A stretch of 64,000 nt of DNA, taken from NCBI RefSeq assembly GCF_033955345.1, contig NZ_CP138332.1, forward strand, positions 4,402,001 through 4,466,000. Reading direction: 5' to 3'. The position numbers and the translations under genes were made by a program. The notes under the pieces are model-generated. The model searched no databases. It was not told the origin of the DNA and saw only the letters and a list, made by a program, of their open reading frames with translations. Source of the DNA: Sphingobacterium bambusae. Its GTDB lineage: Bacteria; Bacteroidota; Bacteroidia; Sphingobacteriales; Sphingobacteriaceae. Each line of letters begins with the position of its first letter. The stretch's first letter is position 1. Positions 53,883-63,700 of this stretch are shown one piece after another.

Positions 53883-54905
53883 ATGAAAAGTTGGAAGAAA
53901 TATATAGGTTTTTTGGTCGTGGCGCTAGCATTACAGAGCTGCGATGACAAAACGACCGCAACGCCGGAACAGGCGCCCTTGGCGCTGGCTAAAGGCGCTG
54001 ATGTGAGCTGGATTACCGAGATGGAGGCATCTGGCATACAGTTTTATAATGCCGGCGGTGCGTCGGTGGACGGAATAAAATTGCTGCAATCGTTGGGGAT
54101 GGATGCGGTGCGCCTGCGCGTATGGGTGGATCCGCAGAACGGATGGTGCAATAAAGAAGATCTTTTGGTGAAGGCGCGCCGCGCTAAACATTTGGGCATG
54201 CGCCTCATGGTGGACTTTCACTACAGCGACTCGTGGGCCGACCCGGGGCAGCAAACCAAACCTGCTGCTTGGGCCGATCTATCTTTCGAGCAGCTAAAGG
54301 CGGCTGTGGCACAGCACACGCAAGAGGTGTTGCAATTGCTGAAAAGCAATGCGATAACGCCAGAGTGGGTGCAGGTGGGCAATGAAACCGGTAATGGTAT
54401 GCTATGGGATGAGGGGAAAGCATCCGTAAACATGGCGAATTATGCGGCACTGAACAATGCCGGATATGATGCGGTGAAAGCTGTTTTTCCGGAAGCGAAG
54501 GTGATTGTGCACGTACATAATGGCTACGACAATGGGCTCTTTCGCTGGTTATTTGATGGCTTAAAGACCAATGGTGGTAAATGGGATGTAATCGGCATGT
54601 CGCTTTATCCGACGAAGGATAACTGGCAACAGCGGAACAGCGACTGCGTACAGAATATTAACGATATGTGGAGCCGATATGGCTCGGAAGTGATGATCTG
54701 TGAAGTGGGCATGAGCTGGGATGAGGCGGAAGTGGCCGAGCTCTGGCTGACAGATTTGTTGCAGGCTGTAAACAAGCTGCCTGACGATAGGGTGTTGGGC
54801 GTATTCTACTGGGAGCCCCTAGCTTATGCGGGCTGGAATGGATATACCCTTGGAGCGTTTGATAACAACGGCCGACCTACGCGCGTGTTCAATGCGTTTA
54901 AATAA
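53883..54905 (+). CDS. GH53 endo-beta-1,4-galactanase
   Basis: 340 residues. The lipobox LQSC suggests a lipidated, surface-exposed enzyme. The barrel shows every GH53 signature: GADVSWITEMEASG, MDAVRLRVWVDPQNGWCNKE, MVDFHYSDSWADPGQQTKP, VQVGNETGNGMLW with acid/base E168, and MICEVGMSWD with nucleophile E274. GH53 enzymes hydrolyse beta-1,4-galactan side chains of pectin into galacto-oligosaccharides. This is the strongest substrate clue for the operon. Confidence 0.97.
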   Translation: MKSWKKYIGFLVVALALQSCDDKTTATPEQAPLALAKGADVSWITEMEASGIQFYNAGGASVDGIKLLQSLGMDAVRLRVWVDPQNGWCNKEDLLVKARRAKHLGMRLMVDFHYSDSWADPGQQTKPAAWADLSFEQLKAAVAQHTQEVLQLLKSNAITPEWVQVGNETGNGMLWDEGKASVNMANYAALNNAGYDAVKAVFPEAKVIVHVHNGYDNGLFRWLFDGLKTNGGKWDVIGMSLYPTKDNWQQRNSDCVQNINDMWSRYGSEVMICEVGMSWDEAEVAELWLTDLLQAVNKLPDDRVLGVFYWEPLAYAGWNGYTLGAFDNNGRPTRVFNAFK

Positions 54906-54933
54906 GCAGTTAGTAGTAATCCTTAGAACGGAG

Positions 54934-54964
54934 ACAGGGATTCGATTGCATGCGACATCCCTGT
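54934..54964 (+). terminator. Internal hairpin between GH53 and GH2
   Basis: ACAGGGAT (54934-54941) pairs with ATCCCTGT (54957-54964), followed by TTCTCG. It may partly terminate transcription after GH53. Confidence 0.5.
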
Positions 54965-54981
54965 TTCTCGATAAAATGACG

Positions 54982-54989
54982 TAAGTTTA
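54982..54989 (+). promoter_or_regulatory. Possible separate promoter for GH2
   Basis: TAAGTTTA differs from TAnnTTTG at the last base and lies 20 bases before the GH2 start, just after the internal hairpin. Confidence 0.3.
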
Positions 54990-55009
54990 GATACCTAAAA
55001 CCCAATATA

Positions 55010-57478
55010 ATGAATAACGTACTGCAGTTTGTTTCCGCTTTTTTATGTTTTATAGGCCTTATCCCGTCCCTGCTATATGGACAAACGGTACGCGAATCCT
55101 TTACCTTGGAAAAGAACTGGCGCTTTTTTCAAGGCGATGCAGCAGATGCGGCAACGAATACCTTCGACGACAGCCGTTGGCAGATGGTGACGGTGCCGCA
55201 CGACTGGGCTATTGCTGGTCCTTTTGATCGTGCACACGACCTACAGGAAGTTGCGGTGACCCAAAATGGGGAAAAAAAGGCGACGGTAAAAACGGGCAGG
55301 ACTGGCGGGCTGCCTTATGTGGGCGTGGGCTGGTATCGCAATAATTTTACCGTGCCCAAATTTGGGGCGGGTAAGAAGCGTGTACAATTGAAATTTGATG
55401 GTGCCATGAGTGAAGCACGGGTGTACGTCAATGGAAAAGAGGCTTGTTTCTGGCCTTATGGCTATAACGCTTTTCACTGTGACGTGACCGACCTTATTCA
55501 CACGGATGGCACGGTAAATAAAATTGCCGTGCGATTGGAAAATAAACCGCAATCTTCCCGTTGGTATCCCGGTGCAGGGCTATATCGCAACGTGCATGTC
55601 ATCGTAACGGAGGATATTCATGTGCCGATATGGGGAACCTATGTGACAACGCCCTATGTGACGGATAGCATAGCTTCGGTGCGTCTGGAAACCAAACTGG
55701 CGCAGGCCGATGGTAAGTTGCTGCGTGTGCTGACAGACATTATCGACGCCCAAGGCAATGTGGTGGCACATAAGGAAAACCAGCAGAAATTAAACTACGG
55801 ACAACCCTTTGTTCAAAACTTTGAGGTGCGCGATCCGGCCTTGTGGAGCCCTGAGCAACCTGCTTTGTATCAAGCATCGTCGCAGATATTTGTTGATGGG
55901 AAGCTTGTTGACACCTACACCACGCGTTTTGGCATGCGCGAGATACGCTTTGTGGCTGATAAGGGCTTTTACCTAAACGGTAAGCTACGCAAATTTCAAG
56001 GGGTATGCAACCATCACGACTTGGGGCCGCTGGGTGCAGCCATCAATGTGTCGGCGCTTCGCTACCAATTGCAACTGTTAAAAGACATGGGCTGTGATGC
56101 TGTGCGTACAGCGCACAATATGCCGGCGCCCGAACTGGTGGAGCTTTGCGATGAACTGGGCATGATGATGATGATTGAGCCCTTCGATGAATGGGAAATA
56201 GCGAAATGTGAAAATGGCTATCACCGCTTCTTTGACGAATGGGCTGAACGCGACATGGTCAATATGATTCACCATTTTAGGAATAACCCGTCGGTCGTGA
56301 TGTGGAGCATAGGCAACGAGGTGCCTACACAATGCCGCCCCGATGGTTACAAGGTGGCTTCTTACTTACAAGATATTTGCCACCGTGAAGATCCCACGCG
56401 ACCTGTTACCTGCGGCATGGATCAGGTGAGCTGCGTATTGGAAAATGGCTTTGCGAGCATGCTCGACATCCCTGGCTTAAACTACCGCGCGCACCGCTAT
56501 GAAGAGGCCTACGCTAAATTGCCGCAAAACTTGGTGTTGGGATCAGAGACCGCGTCTACGGTAAGCTCTAGAGGGGTGTATAAGTTTCCGGTGCGTAAGC
56601 TGGGCGATGCACTCTATCCGGATCATCAATCATCGTCCTACGATATGGAACATTGCTCTTGGTCTAACCTTCCGGACGAGGATTTTGCGTTGGCTGACGA
56701 CCACCATTGGACGATGGGCCAGTTTGTATGGACGGGCTTTGATTACCTTGGTGAGCCTTCGCCCTACGATACAGATGCTTGGCCCAACCACAGCTCGATG
56801 TTTGGTATTATTGATTTGGCCAGTATCCCCAAAGACCGTTATTACCTGTACCGCAGTGTGTGGAACAAAACAGCCAATACCTTGCATATATTGCCGCACT
56901 GGACCTGGAACGACCGTGTTGGCGAGCAGACGCCGGTGTTTGTGTATACCAACTATCCCAGTGCCGAACTTTTTGTGAACGGCAAGAGCCAAGGCGTGCA
57001 GCGTAAAAACAATAGCTCACTGCAGCATCGCTACCGCTTGATGTGGATGGATGTGGTTTACGAACCAGGCGAACTCAAGGTGGTTGCCTATGATGAACAG
57101 GGTAAAGCCGTAGAAGAAAAGACGGTGCATACGGCGGGTAAACCTTACAATATCGTGCTCGAACCTGCGCAGGATAGTATCTTGGCCGATGGGCGATCGC
57201 TATCTTACATCCGCGTGAAGGCGGTCGATAAAGCGGGAAACCTGTGCCCGCTGGATAGTTCGTCCGTGAAATTTGAGGTGAAAGGTGCTGGAAGCTTTAA
57301 GGCTGTGGCCAACGGCGATCCAACAAGTTTAGAGCTTTTTCATGTGCCGGAAATGCGCCTGTTCAATGGACAGATGACGCTGATCGTGCAAGCTTCGGAG
57401 CAAGCTGGAAAAATTGAGGTCCATGCCCGTGCAAAAGGACTTAAGCAAGGACGCACGCAAATCGTAACGCAGCTTTAA
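55010..57478 (+). CDS. GH2 beta-galactosidase
   Basis: 822 residues with a signal peptide (FLCFIGLIPSLLYG) and no lipobox, so probably periplasmic. Order: sugar-binding domain (WQMVTVPHDWAIAGPFD; VGWYRNNFTVPKFG), immunoglobulin-like domain, TIM barrel with GVCNHHDLGPLGAAINVSAL, MWSIGNEVPTQ (acid/base E437) and VLGSETASTVSSRG (nucleophile E513), then a DUF4982/invasin-like C terminus (VYEPGELKVVAYDEQGK). It would release galactose from imported galacto-oligosaccharides, completing the GH53 pathway. It is the last gene of the operon. Confidence 0.93.
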   Translation: MNNVLQFVSAFLCFIGLIPSLLYGQTVRESFTLEKNWRFFQGDAADAATNTFDDSRWQMVTVPHDWAIAGPFDRAHDLQEVAVTQNGEKKATVKTGRTGGLPYVGVGWYRNNFTVPKFGAGKKRVQLKFDGAMSEARVYVNGKEACFWPYGYNAFHCDVTDLIHTDGTVNKIAVRLENKPQSSRWYPGAGLYRNVHVIVTEDIHVPIWGTYVTTPYVTDSIASVRLETKLAQADGKLLRVLTDIIDAQGNVVAHKENQQKLNYGQPFVQNFEVRDPALWSPEQPALYQASSQIFVDGKLVDTYTTRFGMREIRFVADKGFYLNGKLRKFQGVCNHHDLGPLGAAINVSALRYQLQLLKDMGCDAVRTAHNMPAPELVELCDELGMMMMIEPFDEWEIAKCENGYHRFFDEWAERDMVNMIHHFRNNPSVVMWSIGNEVPTQCRPDGYKVASYLQDICHREDPTRPVTCGMDQVSCVLENGFASMLDIPGLNYRAHRYEEAYAKLPQNLVLGSETASTVSSRGVYKFPVRKLGDALYPDHQSSSYDMEHCSWSNLPDEDFALADDHHWTMGQFVWTGFDYLGEPSPYDTDAWPNHSSMFGIIDLASIPKDRYYLYRSVWNKTANTLHILPHWTWNDRVGEQTPVFVYTNYPSAELFVNGKSQGVQRKNNSSLQHRYRLMWMDVVYEPGELKVVAYDEQGKAVEEKTVHTAGKPYNIVLEPAQDSILADGRSLSYIRVKAVDKAGNLCPLDSSSVKFEVKGAGSFKAVANGDPTSLELFHVPEMRLFNGQMTLIVQASEQAGKIEVHARAKGLKQGRTQIVTQL

Positions 57479-57483
57479 CATTA

Positions 57484-57524
57484 AACGATCAAGATGTCTG
57501 CTGCTCAGCGATATCTTGATCGTT
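57484..57524 (+). terminator. Terminator of the galactan operon
   Basis: AACGATCAAGAT (57484-57495) pairs over 12 bp with ATCTTGATCGTT (57513-57524), six bases after the GH2 stop. The T-run is weak, so it may act together with repeat copy F just downstream. Confidence 0.65.
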
Positions 57525-57529
57525 ACATT

Positions 57530-57982
57530 GGCGTAGTGGGTAGTGCGTATTGCGTAGTGCGATAAGGGAAGCGGTAAATTTGAGGATTACCGGTATCAGC
57601 CCGTCACTTCATCACCATATCACTTCGTCGTCACCTCGTCACTTCATCTCCACATCACCTCAGCACTAAATTCACAAACTTTACCATTACCGCACCTGCT
57701 CAATATGAACAGCAAGGTCGCATCATTTTTGTTGCGTCTGTAGACACTTGCCCATGCACTGCCCAATAAGGATGCAACAAAAATTAGCGACAGGGTTTTG
57801 CTTACTTTTGCCCCACAAAAGTAAGCAAAACCCTGTCCCGGGCTTAGGGACAAGAAAGTATATAGTAGTTAGTACTGAGTATGTAGATAGAATGGTGTTA
57901 AATCTTAAGGTTACCGCTATCAGCCCGTCACCTCGTCACCATATCACTCCGTCACCTCGTCACTTCATCACCACATCACTTC
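57530..57982 (+). repeat. Modular palindromic repeat, copy F
   Basis: Parts: gtagtgcgtattgcgtagtg segment and stem (57535-57595), an octamer run (about 57600-57660), and the two-hairpin module (about 57680-57860) with TTTTTGTTGC (57726-57735) against GCAACAAAAA (57774-57783). A perfect 22-bp stem follows (57789-57810 with 57816-57837). The copy ends in seven in-phase octamers (57927-57982) that stop six bases before the end of the convergent DUF1349 gene. The gttcgccacggcagg and long hairpin modules are missing. Confidence 0.88.
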
Positions 57983-57987
57983 CTTCC

Positions 57988-58638
57988 CTACTTCTTCAAC
58001 CACTCTTCGCGGCGTTCGTCGGGTAGGTGCTGAATGCTGAAGTGCTCAAAACTAGCGTTAAAGCCATCACCATCGGGACTGGCGGCCATTAACCCCACCA
58101 TCACCGGGTGGTTATCCTGTAGCCAAGCATTGCGCATCATGGTGTAGGTTTTATCGTCAAAGGAGTAAAATACCTCGACAGCATCGCGGCGGCGTACTGC
58201 CTTGATCCAAACAAAAGGGATGGGCTTCTCCAGCGTGATGACGCTCCAGTCGCTGGTGTTGTGGGTAACCACCGTGCTAAGGTTGTACTTGCCATCCACA
58301 AATTCGATTCCCGCTTTGATATAATTTTGATGGTCTATGCGTAACATAAGGCCCGACTGGTCAAAGCGCGCCTTGTAGTCGGCATAGATCTTCACCTTCA
58401 CCTCAAACTCGCCACCACGGTTGCTGTATAGAAATGGAGCATCGTCTACCGTAAATCCATAATGGGATATACGCCAGTAGTCGGTCTTTGGCGTGACAAA
58501 CATGCGCAGGCTATTGTCGCTAGTTTCCCAGGTGCTGGGTTCGTTAAACCAAGTCATTTTATCGAGTTTCTGCGCTTGGCTTAGGCCGATGCCGCAGACT
58601 AAGAGTAACATAGTGAGGGAAAGTTTGTTGGTTTTCAT
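57988..58638 (-). CDS. DUF1349 family secreted protein
   Basis: 216 residues with a signal peptide (LTMLLLVCGIGLSQA). The remainder is a concanavalin-like DUF1349 domain: MTWFNEPSTWETSDNSLRMF, TDYWRISHYGFTVDDAPFLY, and the conserved FDQSGLMLRIDHQNYIKAGI. DUF1349 proteins are annotated as regulation of enolase 1-like; in bacteria the function is unproven, and the fold suggests carbohydrate binding. It is a single gene, convergent with the galactan operon, with its own promoter. Confidence 0.88.
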   Translation of the reverse strand: MKTNKLSLTMLLLVCGIGLSQAQKLDKMTWFNEPSTWETSDNSLRMFVTPKTDYWRISHYGFTVDDAPFLYSNRGGEFEVKVKIYADYKARFDQSGLMLRIDHQNYIKAGIEFVDGKYNLSTVVTHNTSDWSVITLEKPIPFVWIKAVRRRDAVEVFYSFDDKTYTMMRNAWLQDNHPVMVGLMAASPDGDGFNASFEHFSIQHLPDERREEWLKK

Positions 58639-58682
58639 GCTAAGGGGAATTTTTTCTATCTGTTAATTTTTACTAATTTTTT

Positions 58683-58690
58683 CAAAGGTA
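58683..58690 (-). promoter_or_regulatory. Promoter -7 element of the DUF1349 gene
   Basis: On the minus strand TACCTTTG matches TAnnTTTG exactly, about 45 bases before the ATG at 58638. Confidence 0.6.
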
Positions 58691-58804
58691 CGTAGGCCGC
58701 AATTAGCTTCAAATACTGAAAAATAACCATTTTTTTTGTGAAAATTGTATGTTGATGTTGCTTAGAACCTTAAGGGGCATTGTCTGTTTTATTGGAAAAT
58801 TTTC

Positions 58805-58812
58805 TACATTTG
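58805..58812 (+). promoter_or_regulatory. Promoter -7 element of the ECF sigma gene
   Basis: TACATTTG matches TAnnTTTG exactly, 84 bases before the ATG at 58896, in an A/T-rich leader. Confidence 0.5.
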
Positions 58813-58895
58813 GAAACCGTAGCAAATTGGCAATACTTGGTCTAACTGCACAATTTACTTACTAGCAGATTATTTAGAATATCCTGAGCTTTCAA

Positions 58896-59498
58896 ATGAA
58901 AGATGAATTACAGTGGTGGGAGATGTTTCGCGTGGGCGATGAGGCATCGTTCAAGCATATCTTTGAGCGCTACCAATCCCTGTTGTTCAATTACGGCTAT
59001 AAGTTTACCCAAGATGAGGATCTGATAGATGATGCCGTGCAGGAGCTCTTTGTGAAGCTATGGTACAACCGCGAAAATCTAGGCGATACGGCTTCCGTTA
59101 AAAATTACCTGTTAAAATCTTTCCGACGCATCCTGACCCGCAAATTGGAGCGTGCCAACCGTTTTTTCAGCTTGCAGCATATGGCCAGCGATAGCCTGCC
59201 CTTTGATATCGAGTTGCCCCACGATGTGGACATTATGCGCAAAGAGCGCTTGGAGGAGATCCGCACACAGCTGGCTCTAGCGCTACAGAAGATGTCGGCG
59301 CGGCAGCGGGAGGTGATACACCTGCGCTTTTTCGAAGAGCTGAGCTACGAGGAGATATCCGATATTATGGGACTATCGGTAAAAGATACATACAAACTGT
59401 TTTACCGGGCGATGGACAGTTTGCGGAAATATATGGGACCTATTCATTTACTTGCTTTGCTTGCCCTCGTGGCGCACCTCCGTTCGTCTTCTTCTTAA
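58896..59498 (+). CDS. ECF RNA polymerase sigma factor
   Basis: 200 residues. Region 2 reads FKHIFERYQSLLFNYGYKFT, then DDAVQELFVKLWYNRENL; region 4 reads MSARQREVIHLRFFEELSYE, then EISDIMGLSVKDTYKLFYRA, the canonical sigma-70 family pattern. The C terminus has a short hydrophobic stretch (IHLLALLALVAHL), seen in some Bacteroidota sigma factors. It would be held by the FecR-type anti-sigma encoded next and released when the STN-containing transporter binds substrate, then transcribe that transport locus. Confidence 0.93.
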   Translation: MKDELQWWEMFRVGDEASFKHIFERYQSLLFNYGYKFTQDEDLIDDAVQELFVKLWYNRENLGDTASVKNYLLKSFRRILTRKLERANRFFSLQHMASDSLPFDIELPHDVDIMRKERLEEIRTQLALALQKMSARQREVIHLRFFEELSYEEISDIMGLSVKDTYKLFYRAMDSLRKYMGPIHLLALLALVAHLRSSSS

Positions 59499-59715
59499 GT
59501 TCACTATATCATAATCAAAATTTCATGCCTGTTGCCGTATTGGGGTATATTATCCATTAGCACAATGCATCGCTATCGCGGCCTTTTTTTGCTATTTGGC
59601 AATGCCGATGCGCATATGTTGAGTTCTTGATAGTCTTTCTAGAAAAAAAATAAAAAAAATTAAAAACAACTGGGGTAATTTTTGAAGCCCGGGTATATAT
59701 CTAATAAATCAGCAC

Positions 59716-60744
59716 ATGGAACCCACGTTTTTGACATACAAAGATTTTAAGGCCGTCGATTTTTTTCAAGACAGCAGGTTTACCGACAGCATCCTGACGG
59801 GCGACAAGGAAGCGCAGCTCTTTTGGGCAGCGCTGGCGGAGGTGTATCCTGCCCTTGCCGAGGAGATGGCGGTGGCCGAAAGCTGGATAGTGCTGATACA
59901 AAGCCAAAGGCCATATGTGGGCAAGCGATCGGCAGAATCGCGTTGGAAAGCTGTTCAAGATCGATTGCCGAGCTACGCGCGGCAGCAGGTACGCGTGCGT
60001 CGCATCTACCAAAGCTTGCGCTGGTCGGCCGGTATTGCGGCCTTATTTCTAGCGGTGATCTTGATCTATGAGGTAAGCCAATTTGGTACCAAACAGCTGG
60101 GCACCACCTTTGGCGAACGTAGGGAGGTGCTGCTGCCCGATGCATCGCGCATACAGCTGAACAGCAACTCTAAGCTGCACTATGTGCGCAACTGGAAAAC
60201 GGACAAGCCGCGCGAAGTATGGTTTGAAGGAGAGGGGATGTTTCAGGTGAAGCATACCGCCCTCAAAAATCGCCTGCGCCAGAACGATCTGTTTGTGGTG
60301 CATGTGGGCGACCTATCCCTCACGGTGTTGGGAACCACCTTTAATGTGAAGGATCGCCGTGGACGCATCGAGGTGACACTCTTTGAAGGGAGCGTGCGTA
60401 TTCAAGGCGACAAAGGACTGGATAGGATGCTGCTGCCGGGCGAAACCTTTGTCTACGATGAGCAGGCACAGGCCGAACAGATTGTGCAGAAAAATGTCGA
60501 TGGCGTTTCTTCGTGGACGCGCGGCGAACTTAATGTAGAACACGACAACCTAGCGAACATCATCGATGTGCTGGAAGATAATTATGGCTATCAGGTTATT
60601 CTTCAGGATTCAAGTCTCCTAAATAAGCGCTTAACAGGGACCATTCCGGTGAAGAGTATCAACGATATCCTCTTTGTCCTCAAACACACGATGGATGTAC
60701 GTATACGTGTGGATAACAAACAAATATTTATCAACCCTAACTAG
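59716..60744 (+). CDS. FecR-family anti-sigma factor
   Basis: 342 residues. A cytoplasmic N terminus (about 1-95) precedes one membrane helix (SAGIAALFLAVILIYEV). The periplasmic part has the FecR domain (GERREVLLPDASRIQLNSNS, VWFEGEGMFQVKHT, VLGTTFNVKDRRGRIEVTLF) and the C-terminal DUF4974 domain (LANIIDVLEDNYGYQVILQD). It transmits the signal from the outer-membrane transporter to the sigma factor encoded 217 bases upstream. The order sigma, FecR, SusC with STN is the standard arrangement. Confidence 0.94.
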   Translation: MEPTFLTYKDFKAVDFFQDSRFTDSILTGDKEAQLFWAALAEVYPALAEEMAVAESWIVLIQSQRPYVGKRSAESRWKAVQDRLPSYARQQVRVRRIYQSLRWSAGIAALFLAVILIYEVSQFGTKQLGTTFGERREVLLPDASRIQLNSNSKLHYVRNWKTDKPREVWFEGEGMFQVKHTALKNRLRQNDLFVVHVGDLSLTVLGTTFNVKDRRGRIEVTLFEGSVRIQGDKGLDRMLLPGETFVYDEQAQAEQIVQKNVDGVSSWTRGELNVEHDNLANIIDVLEDNYGYQVILQDSSLLNKRLTGTIPVKSINDILFVLKHTMDVRIRVDNKQIFINPN

Positions 60745-60773
60745 AACAATCAACCACTAATTGATCAACATTT

Positions 60774-63700
60774 ATGAAGCCAAAATTACTCCTGCTGCTG
60801 CTCTGCCTGCTGGCATATGCCGGTGGCTATGCCCAAAAGAGGGTGAGCCTTGCACAAGCACTGAGCGAGGTGACCCGCATATACGGGACGAAATTTTCTT
60901 ACGAAGAAGGCTTATTGAAACAGGCGCAGGTGCCTGCAGATATGCAACCGAAAGATAAAAAGAAACCGATTGAATCGGTGCTGAAGGAACTCTTGTATCC
61001 CAATGGATTCCTGTTTCTCTATGTGCAAAATAATTATTACACCATAATCCGCGATAGCCGTGGAGCCAAGGATAACGATGGCGACAGCCGCTTTTGGAAG
61101 GTGCTATCGGGCAATGTGAAGGATGCCAAAGGACAGGCGCTCGTTGGTGTGACGGTGCTGCCCGATGGCTATGCCGTGCGCAATGGGGTGACGACCAGCA
61201 GCGATGGACATTTTACCATACGCCTGCAGGAGCCAGCCGAGGCGCTGATTTTCTCGTATGTGGGCATGGAGCCGCAGCGTAGGGTGATCGGTAGCAACAC
61301 GGAAATCAATGTAACCATGGGTGAAGCCATCAACCTGATTGAAGATGTGGAGGTGGTGTCAATGGGTTATACACAACTGCCTAAAGAAAGGGCTACAGGT
61401 TCTTTTGGTACAATCTCGTCAAAGCAAATTCAGGAAACGCCAACAATCAATATTATGGAGCGTATACAAGGATTGGTTCCCGGCGTTTACGTCGATCCCA
61501 AGACAAATGCCATTCAGATTCGCGGAGCCAACAGTTTTGGTGTGGGTGCAACGCGAGATCCCTTGATTGTTATCGATGGTTTTCCTATGGCGGAAAATAG
61601 AGACGAAAGCTTTAAACTTACTGATAAAAGTTCTTTACAAGGAGGGGGCGGCGCGGTATTATCGCAGTTAAATCCAAATGATATCGAAAGCATCACGGTG
61701 TTGAAGGATGCAGCCGCAGCCTCTATCTGGGGAGCTAAAGCTGGGAATGGTGTTATTGTGATCGAAACAAAGAAAGGACGAAATAAACCGACCGAAGTAA
61801 ACTTTAATAGTACAGTGAGCGTTTCCGCGCCGGCTGATTTGAAGAAATTAAATAGGATGACCACGGGCGAATATATCGATTTGGAACGTGAGCTATTTAA
61901 TAAGGATATGATTAATGATAACACCACTTATTGGGGAACAATGAACACCAATGCTCCGCTTACAGAGTCGTTGGAGTGGATGTTCCGCGTGAAGCGTGGC
62001 ACAGCGACAGAAGAAGAAAGGGATGCCGCACTAAGCCGGTTGGGAGGCATAGATAACAGAGGTCAAATTAGAGATCTTTTGATGCAAAATGCAACATCCC
62101 AGCAATATGGCGTTTCTTTTTCGGGAGGAACTTCAAAAAGTAATTTTTTTGTGTCTGGTAATTATAGTAAAGACGTTCCGGTATTTCGAGCAAATAAAGG
62201 TGAAACATTAAACCTGACATCAAATTTGACGAATGATTTATTTAACGATCGCGTCAGAATTGCAACAGGAATCAATTACAATTACGGCAACTCCCTTACG
62301 AATACAGCAACCATCAACGCGCTTTCAACAAACCCGCAGATGGGTGGTTTGCTACCCTATGATCTGCTGAAAGACGATGGTGGTAGTTTGGTGAAGAAGT
62401 ATCTGCGGTATAGACCTGAAGTAGCGCAATACTTCGAAGGTTTAGGGTATTTGGATTGGACCTATAGTCCGCTAGAGGAATTGGAAACTTCGAAATATAA
62501 TGACCAAACTCATAGTCTCCGTATGCATTTAGATGTAAATACTAAATTGACAAGCTGGGCTAATTTCTCCGTGATGGGACAATTACAACGTAAATTGGAT
62601 AATTCCGAGAATATAGATTTTGTGGATAGTTATAACATGCGCAATGCTATTAATTATGGAACAACCGTCAACGATGATGGGAACTTAGTTTACAATTATC
62701 CGGTGGGCGGAAATTTAGGTGTACGCAATTATAACGGGTTTCAATATACGGTGCGCGCGCAAGTGAACATCAATAAGGATTTTGGAAATAATGGACTTGT
62801 TAATCTAGCTTTTATAGGCGGTAGTGAAATAAAAGAAAATAGCCATCGATCATCCACTGGAAATTTTATCGGATTTGACCCCTTCACGTTTGTCAATTCT
62901 GTTTATAAGCCAAATGATCGATACGATACCATTGATGGTTGGGGGGCAAGTTTCCCTGGAAATGCTACCGTAGGAAAAAATATTACGCGCGCATTATCTT
63001 ATTATTCCAATACTGCGCTATCAGCTTTTAACAGTAGGTATGTGGTTTCTGGAAGTATTCGTTTTGATGATTTTACGGTGGTAGGAGCGTCACGAGCGCA
63101 ACGAGCGCAACCGCTTTGGTCTGTCGGAACAAAATGGGATATCAAGAAAGAGGCGTTTATGCAATCCGCAAATTGGGCTGACGCGCTCGCGCTAAGAGTT
63201 ACTTACGGCGTAAATGGAACAATGCCATTTGGTGTGGGGAGTAAGGTTGTAATCACGACCTCTTCAGACAACCAAACGGGTGAGGGCGTGGCTACAATTG
63301 AATCTCCGGCAAACAACCAAATCAGCTGGGAGAAAATAAAGACCCTCAATTTAGGGCTAGACTATGGTCTTTGGGATAACCGCTTACAGTTTACAGTAGA
63401 CTATTATCAAAAACGCGTTTCCGATATTCTACACAGTTTGCCATTTAATCCGACATACGGTTGGACGCAATTGACCTTCAACAGTGCAACGATGAAAGCG
63501 CATGGTGTAGATCTGGGACTGAATGCAAATTGGATCCAGCGTGTCGATTTCCGTTGGTCTAGTATGTTTAACATGGGATTCAATAGCAATGAAGTCAGTG
63601 ATTCTCGTTTTGAGAAGTTAACAAATGTTTCACAACTAATAGCTGGTTCTAGACCTATCGTAGGCCTTCCTGTGGATTATATGTATGCATACAACTGGGG

